Position numbers and translations under genes: made by a program | Shown here: piece by piece, positions 6,682 through 9,773 of the stretch | Position numbering within the stretch: the first letter of the stretch is position 1 | How the letters are laid out: the number at the start of each line of letters is the position of its first letter | The notes under the pieces: generated by a model | What the model saw: the letters and a program-made list of their open reading frames with translations, nothing else | What the model was told of the DNA's origin: nothing | Database searches by the model: none | NCBI GenBank assembly: GCA_937863215.1 | Contig: CALMFQ010000048.1 | Span: 1-9,773 of the forward strand | DNA from: an uncultured Pseudomonadota bacterium | GTDB taxonomy: Bacteria > Pseudomonadota > Gammaproteobacteria > Burkholderiales > SCOH01 | Length of the DNA: 9,773 nt | Reading direction: 5' to 3'

Positions 6682-7620
6682 ATGGTTGCCACCAGCAACG
6701 AATCCTTGATGGAAAACGTTGATGCCCGGACCAAGCTGGCAGGTTCCAATAAAATGGAAATCCTGCTGTTTTCGCTGGGTACGAAAGAAGTTTTCGGCAT
6801 CAACGTATTCAAGGTAAGAGAAGTTTCGCAGACACCGAAAGTCACCAAGGCGCCCAATATGCCGTTTGGCGTCGAAGGAGTGATTTCGCTGCGCGGCAAT
6901 ATCATTCCGGTGATTTCGCTGTCGAAATTCATCGGTGCCGGACAGATCGGCGACAAGCTGGCCGATACCATGATCGTTACCGAGTTCAGCAAGCATACGC
7001 AGGCGTTTCTGGTACATGACGTCGATCGCATTATCCGCGTCGATTGGGATCGGGTGCGCGCACCGGAGTCCATGCTGGCGGGCAATCAGGGGATGATCAC
7101 CGCGCTGACCGAATTGCCGGATGGCAAGCTGGTTTCGATCCTCGACGTCGAACAGATATTGTCCACCGTTACCGGCGAAAAGATCGTTCCGGAAGTCCCG
7201 AAAGCACACATGGATGCCGATACGTTCATGTTTTTCGTCGACGATTCCGCAATTGCGCGCAAGGAAATCGTTTCGGTGCTGGAAAAAATCGGCGTCAAAT
7301 ATTTTCAGGCCAACAATGGCAAGGAAGCCTGGGACAAGCTGCAGGGCATTGCCAACCGCACCGCTCAGGATGGCGAGCCATTGAGCAAGACACTGAAACT
7401 GATTCTGGTCGATGCCGAGATGCCGGAAATGGATGGCTATGTCCTGACCAAGTACATCAAATCGGATGTACGCTTCAAGGGCATTCCGGTTGTCATGCAT
7501 TCATCCCTGTCGTCCAACGCGAGTCGGGCGATGGGAACCAGCGTTGGCGTGGATGCCTACGTCGCCAAGTTCGACCCGTTGGTCCTGGCCGACACGCTGA
7601 CCCCACTGTTGACAGGCTAG
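6682..7620 (+). CDS. cheV: Chemotaxis coupling protein CheV, second copy
   Basis: This 312-residue protein is a CheW (about 15-162) and receiver (about 181-311) fusion, paralogous to the gene just upstream. Shared blocks include DARTKLAG, INVFKVREV, EMPEMDGY and GTSVGVDAYV. Receiver residues are Asp187-Asp188, phosphoacceptor Asp244 (LVDAEMPEMDG), Ser274 (MHSSLS) and Lys296 (AKFDP). All are intact, so both copies should accept phosphate from CheA. ATG at 6682 is chosen because GGGGA lies ten bases upstream. An in-frame TTG at 6673 would start only one base after that site and is unlikely. It lacks the charged insertion seen in the first copy's CheW domain. The cheY gene follows after 74 bases. 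The pair probably arose by tandem duplication and then diverged; which receptors each serves cannot be told from sequence. Confidence 0.95.
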   Translation: MVATSNESLMENVDARTKLAGSNKMEILLFSLGTKEVFGINVFKVREVSQTPKVTKAPNMPFGVEGVISLRGNIIPVISLSKFIGAGQIGDKLADTMIVTEFSKHTQAFLVHDVDRIIRVDWDRVRAPESMLAGNQGMITALTELPDGKLVSILDVEQILSTVTGEKIVPEVPKAHMDADTFMFFVDDSAIARKEIVSVLEKIGVKYFQANNGKEAWDKLQGIANRTAQDGEPLSKTLKLILVDAEMPEMDGYVLTKYIKSDVRFKGIPVVMHSSLSSNASRAMGTSVGVDAYVAKFDPLVLADTLTPLLTG

Positions 7621-7694
7621 CAAGTCCTGTATTGATTTCGATTCAACATTAAGCACTAGCCCCGTAATGGACCGAATCGCTAGCGGAGAGAAAG

Positions 7695-8084
7695 ATGTCT
7701 GACAAGAATATGAAGTTCCTGGTTGTCGATGACTTTTCGACGATGCGTCGAATTGTTCGCAACCTGCTGAAGGAACTTGGTTTTTCCAATGTTGACGAGG
7801 CCGAGGACGGCGTCGTTGCATTGCACAAACTGAAGAACGGCCAGTTTGATTTTGTCGTCACCGACTGGAACATGCCAAACATGAGCGGGATCGAATTGCT
7901 CAAGGCAATTCGCGGCGATGCATCGCTGAAACATCTGCCGGTAATGATGATTACCGCCGAGGCAAAAAAGGAAAACATCATCGAGGCCGCCACCGCGGGT
8001 GCCAGCGGCTACATCGTCAAGCCATTTACCGCAGCCACGCTCGACGAGAAGCTCAACAAAATCTTCCAGAACATGAATAAATAA
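7695..8084 (+). CDS. cheY: Chemotaxis response regulator CheY
   Basis: This 129-residue single receiver matches E. coli CheY in length and residue numbering: Asp12-Asp13, phosphoacceptor Asp57 (VTDWNMPNMSG), Thr87 (MMITAEA), Tyr106 (GYIVKPF) and Lys109. Phosphorylated CheY binds FliM/FliN at the flagellar switch and changes rotation. The Tyr106 switch and the EAKKENIIEAA region used for partner binding are typical of the motor-controlling form. The start is ATG at 7695, preceded by GGAGAG. The 74-base gap from cheV contains no terminator or clear promoter. It is followed 14 bases later by cheZ, whose product removes its phosphate. This arrangement, plus the close match to the enterobacterial protein, suggests it is the main motor CheY, in contrast to the more divergent receiver encoded on the minus strand. 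Confidence 0.97.
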   Translation: MSDKNMKFLVVDDFSTMRRIVRNLLKELGFSNVDEAEDGVVALHKLKNGQFDFVVTDWNMPNMSGIELLKAIRGDASLKHLPVMMITAEAKKENIIEAATAGASGYIVKPFTAATLDEKLNKIFQNMNK

Positions 8085-8087
8085 GTC

Positions 8088-8102
8088 AGGAGACAAATGT
8101 GA
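8088..8102 (+). promoter_or_regulatory. cheZ ribosome binding site with overlapping ATG-TGA start-stop
   Basis: AGGAG (8088-8092) is followed by ATGTGA (8097-8102). The ATG at 8097 is followed at once by the stop TGA, while the GTG at 8099, two bases further on, opens the full cheZ frame. Spacing from AGGAG is four bases to the ATG and six to the GTG, so the GTG has the better spacing. Confidence 0.6.
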
Positions 8103-8893
8103 GTAACGCGACTCTGGAAAGTGGCGATTCGGACGAACTGGAAGCGCTGTTCGACAGCATCGTACAGGCCAATCAAGGCAGTGCCGCCCCTGCTGCTGCA
8201 CAACCGGTGGCGGAAGCGATCGCGCCGGCAGTCGCCGCAATGGCCGCTGGCGAAACGGGTATTGCAATATCCGCCGACGATCTGCCGGAACCGGCCTCAA
8301 GCATGTTCTCGAAAATCGGCCACCTTACCCGCAAACTGCACGACACCCTGCGCGAGCTGGGCTATGACAAATCGCTGGAAGAAGCAGCAGCAGCGATTCC
8401 GGATGCGCGCGAGCGGCTGGCATACATCTCGACGCTGATGGAGCAAGCTGCGGAACGCGCGCTTAATGCGGTAGATGCGGCAATGCCGTTGCAGGACAAG
8501 CTGCAGTCGAACACCGAAGAGCTGGCAAATCGCTGGCAGCAACTGTTCGACAAAAAGCTGACAGTGGACGAATTCAAGACGCTGGTGACCGACACCCGCA
8601 GTTATTTCGGCACGGTACAGGGCGCCAGCAAGGATACCAGCGCCCAGTTACTGGAAATCATGATGGCGCAGGATTTCCAGGACCTCACCGGTCAGGTGAT
8701 CAAGAAGATCGTCACCATGGCCAAGGATATGGAAGGCCATCTGCTTTCATTCCTGGTCGAATTCGCCTCGCCAGGCAAAAGAGTCGAATCCAACAGCCTG
8801 ATGAACGGCCCGGTCATTTCCGCCGAAGGTCGCTCGGATGTCGTCACCAGCCAGGAACAGGTCGACGATTTGCTCGAAAGTCTGGGTTTCTGA
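8099..8893 (+). CDS. cheZ: CheY-P phosphatase CheZ
   Basis: This 264-residue protein speeds dephosphorylation of CheY-P and so ends the tumbling or reversal signal. The catalytic helix contains MMAQDFQDLTGQVIKK (188-203); Asp195 and Gln199 match the E. coli pair Asp143 and Gln147. The C-terminal helix SQEQVDDLLESLGF is almost identical to the E. coli CheY-docking helix. It is about 50 residues longer than E. coli CheZ, mainly because of an Ala-rich N-terminal segment (about 25-60). The start is GTG at 8099 with AGGAG six bases upstream; no in-frame ATG exists nearby. It lies 14 bases after cheY and 29 bases before cheA in one direction, so all three are almost certainly co-transcribed. CheZ is typical of beta- and gammaproteobacteria, which supports the assigned group. 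Confidence 0.97.
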   Translation: MSNATLESGDSDELEALFDSIVQANQGSAAPAAAQPVAEAIAPAVAAMAAGETGIAISADDLPEPASSMFSKIGHLTRKLHDTLRELGYDKSLEEAAAAIPDARERLAYISTLMEQAAERALNAVDAAMPLQDKLQSNTEELANRWQQLFDKKLTVDEFKTLVTDTRSYFGTVQGASKDTSAQLLEIMMAQDFQDLTGQVIKKIVTMAKDMEGHLLSFLVEFASPGKRVESNSLMNGPVISAEGRSDVVTSQEQVDDLLESLGF

Positions 8894-8922
8894 TCCTGCG
8901 GACAAAAATAAGGATATAGGCG

Positions 8923-9773
8923 ATGAGTGACTTCGCGGGAATGGAAGACCTGCTGCAGGATTTTCTGACCGAAGCGTCGGAATTGCTGTCGGAGGTCGAC
9001 AACAAACTGGTCGAGCTGGAAAAGCGCCCCAACGACAAGGGCTTGCTGAACGACATTTTTCGCGGCTTTCACACCATCAAGGGTGGTGCCGGCTTTCTCA
9101 ATGTCGACAGTCTGGTCAGCCTGTGCCACCGCACCGAAAACCTGTTCGACAAGCTGCGCAATTCGGAAATCCCGCTGACACCGGAACTACTGGACGTCAT
9201 TCTGGCGGCAACCGCAGTAGTACGCGACATGTTTGGCTATCTGTCGCAGTCGCGCCTGCCCGGAGCAGCCGACCCGGCATTGCTGGCACAACTGGAGGCA
9301 GCACTGGCCGGGAATCTGAGCGCTGTAGCGGCACCCGCCGCTGCGCCCGCCCCCCCTCCTCCCGTAGCGGCTCCTGCTCCGGTAGAGGCCGTGGCTGCAC
9401 CAGTGGTACAACCGGCTGCAGCTACAGGGCTGGCGACGCACAAACCGGGGGCAAGCGAGCCGGACTGGGATACCCTGCTCAAGATTCTGCTCAACGAACC
9501 GCTGACCGCAGCGGCACCTGCATCCGCCGCACCGGCTGCGGCGCCAGCCCAGTCACCGGTGGCCGCAGCGGTGGCGCAGGCAGCCGCGCCCACAGCCGAA
9601 CCCAGTGTGGCGACCGGGGCCTTGGCGCCGGCGCATACTGCGGCATCGCCGGCAGCATTGATCGACGAGGCAGCCAAAGCTCCGGCATTGCGTACTCCAC
9701 CGCCACCTGCTGCGCCCAAGGCAGCCGCCGCACCGCAACAGCTGGCAGCGCAGGAAACCACGATCCGTATCGA
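8923..9773 (+). CDS. cheA: Chemotaxis histidine kinase CheA, N-terminal part (Hpt, Ala/Pro linker, start of P3), partial
   Basis: The first 283 residues are visible and the gene runs off the right edge. Residues 1-130 are the Hpt domain, with phosphoacceptor His50 in RGFHTIKGGAGFLN. From about 131 to 276 the protein is almost entirely Ala/Pro/Val low complexity, broken mainly by one island, EPDWDTLLKILLNEP (179-193). At 277 the sequence becomes QETTIRI, which reads as the start of the P3 dimerisation domain. No folded P2 CheY-binding domain can be placed between P1 and P3. The start is ATG at 8923 with AGGA eight bases upstream. It follows cheZ by 29 bases. It is the likely kinase for the plus-strand CheY and both CheV proteins. 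The P3 call rests on only seven residues. Confidence 0.95.
   Translation, partial: MSDFAGMEDLLQDFLTEASELLSEVDNKLVELEKRPNDKGLLNDIFRGFHTIKGGAGFLNVDSLVSLCHRTENLFDKLRNSEIPLTPELLDVILAATAVVRDMFGYLSQSRLPGAADPALLAQLEAALAGNLSAVAAPAAAPAPPPPVAAPAPVEAVAAPVVQPAAATGLATHKPGASEPDWDTLLKILLNEPLTAAAPASAAPAAAPAQSPVAAAVAQAAAPTAEPSVATGALAPAHTAASPAALIDEAAKAPALRTPPPPAAPKAAAAPQQLAAQETTIRI

Noticed and set aside
7649..7678. Possible sigma-28 promoter (TTAAGCAC ... ACCGAATC) before cheY
   Set aside because: The spacing is about three bases too long and only half of each element matches.

Overview
The window comes from a motile, flagellated Gram-negative bacterium, most likely a betaproteobacterium. CheZ, tandem CheV proteins, a FleS/FlrB-type kinase and a moderately high GC content (high fifties by eye) together suggest this. 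Rhodocyclales or Neisseriales relatives fit best, but the order is an inference. Ten genes fill almost the whole window, all in bacterial chemotaxis and signal transduction. There are no mobile elements, RNA genes or CRISPR arrays.

The minus strand (5447 down to 1) carries one gene series. In transcription order it encodes a soluble PAS histidine kinase of the FleS/FlrB type, a STAS anti-sigma-factor antagonist, a response regulator fused to a PP2C/SpoIIE phosphatase and a GHKL serine kinase domain, a short membrane-anchored methyl-accepting chemotaxis protein (MCP), a CheY-like receiver, and the Hpt start of a CheA cut by the left edge. The STAS and phosphatase/kinase genes form a partner-switching module like HsbA/HsbR of Pseudomonas, placed inside a chemotaxis gene series.

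The plus strand (5682 to the right edge) carries a second series: cheV, cheV, cheY, cheZ and the start of a second, different cheA. Its CheY has the E. coli residue numbering, and CheZ keeps both the catalytic pair and the C-terminal CheY-docking helix, so this set looks like the one that controls the flagellar motor. The two series diverge from a 234-base intergenic region with no clear promoter.

The main points for a second look are these. The MCP has a CheZ-like FQDxxxQ helix and an acidic-aromatic C-terminal tail. A partner switch sits beside a FleS-type kinase with no FleR in view. The plus-strand CheA seems to lack a P2 domain and has one short conserved-looking island in an Ala/Pro linker. 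Several translation-start regions have unusual structure: a palindrome over the second cheV ribosome binding site, an ATGTGA start-stop overlapping the cheZ GTG start, and a pyrimidine-rich leader before the phosphatase gene.
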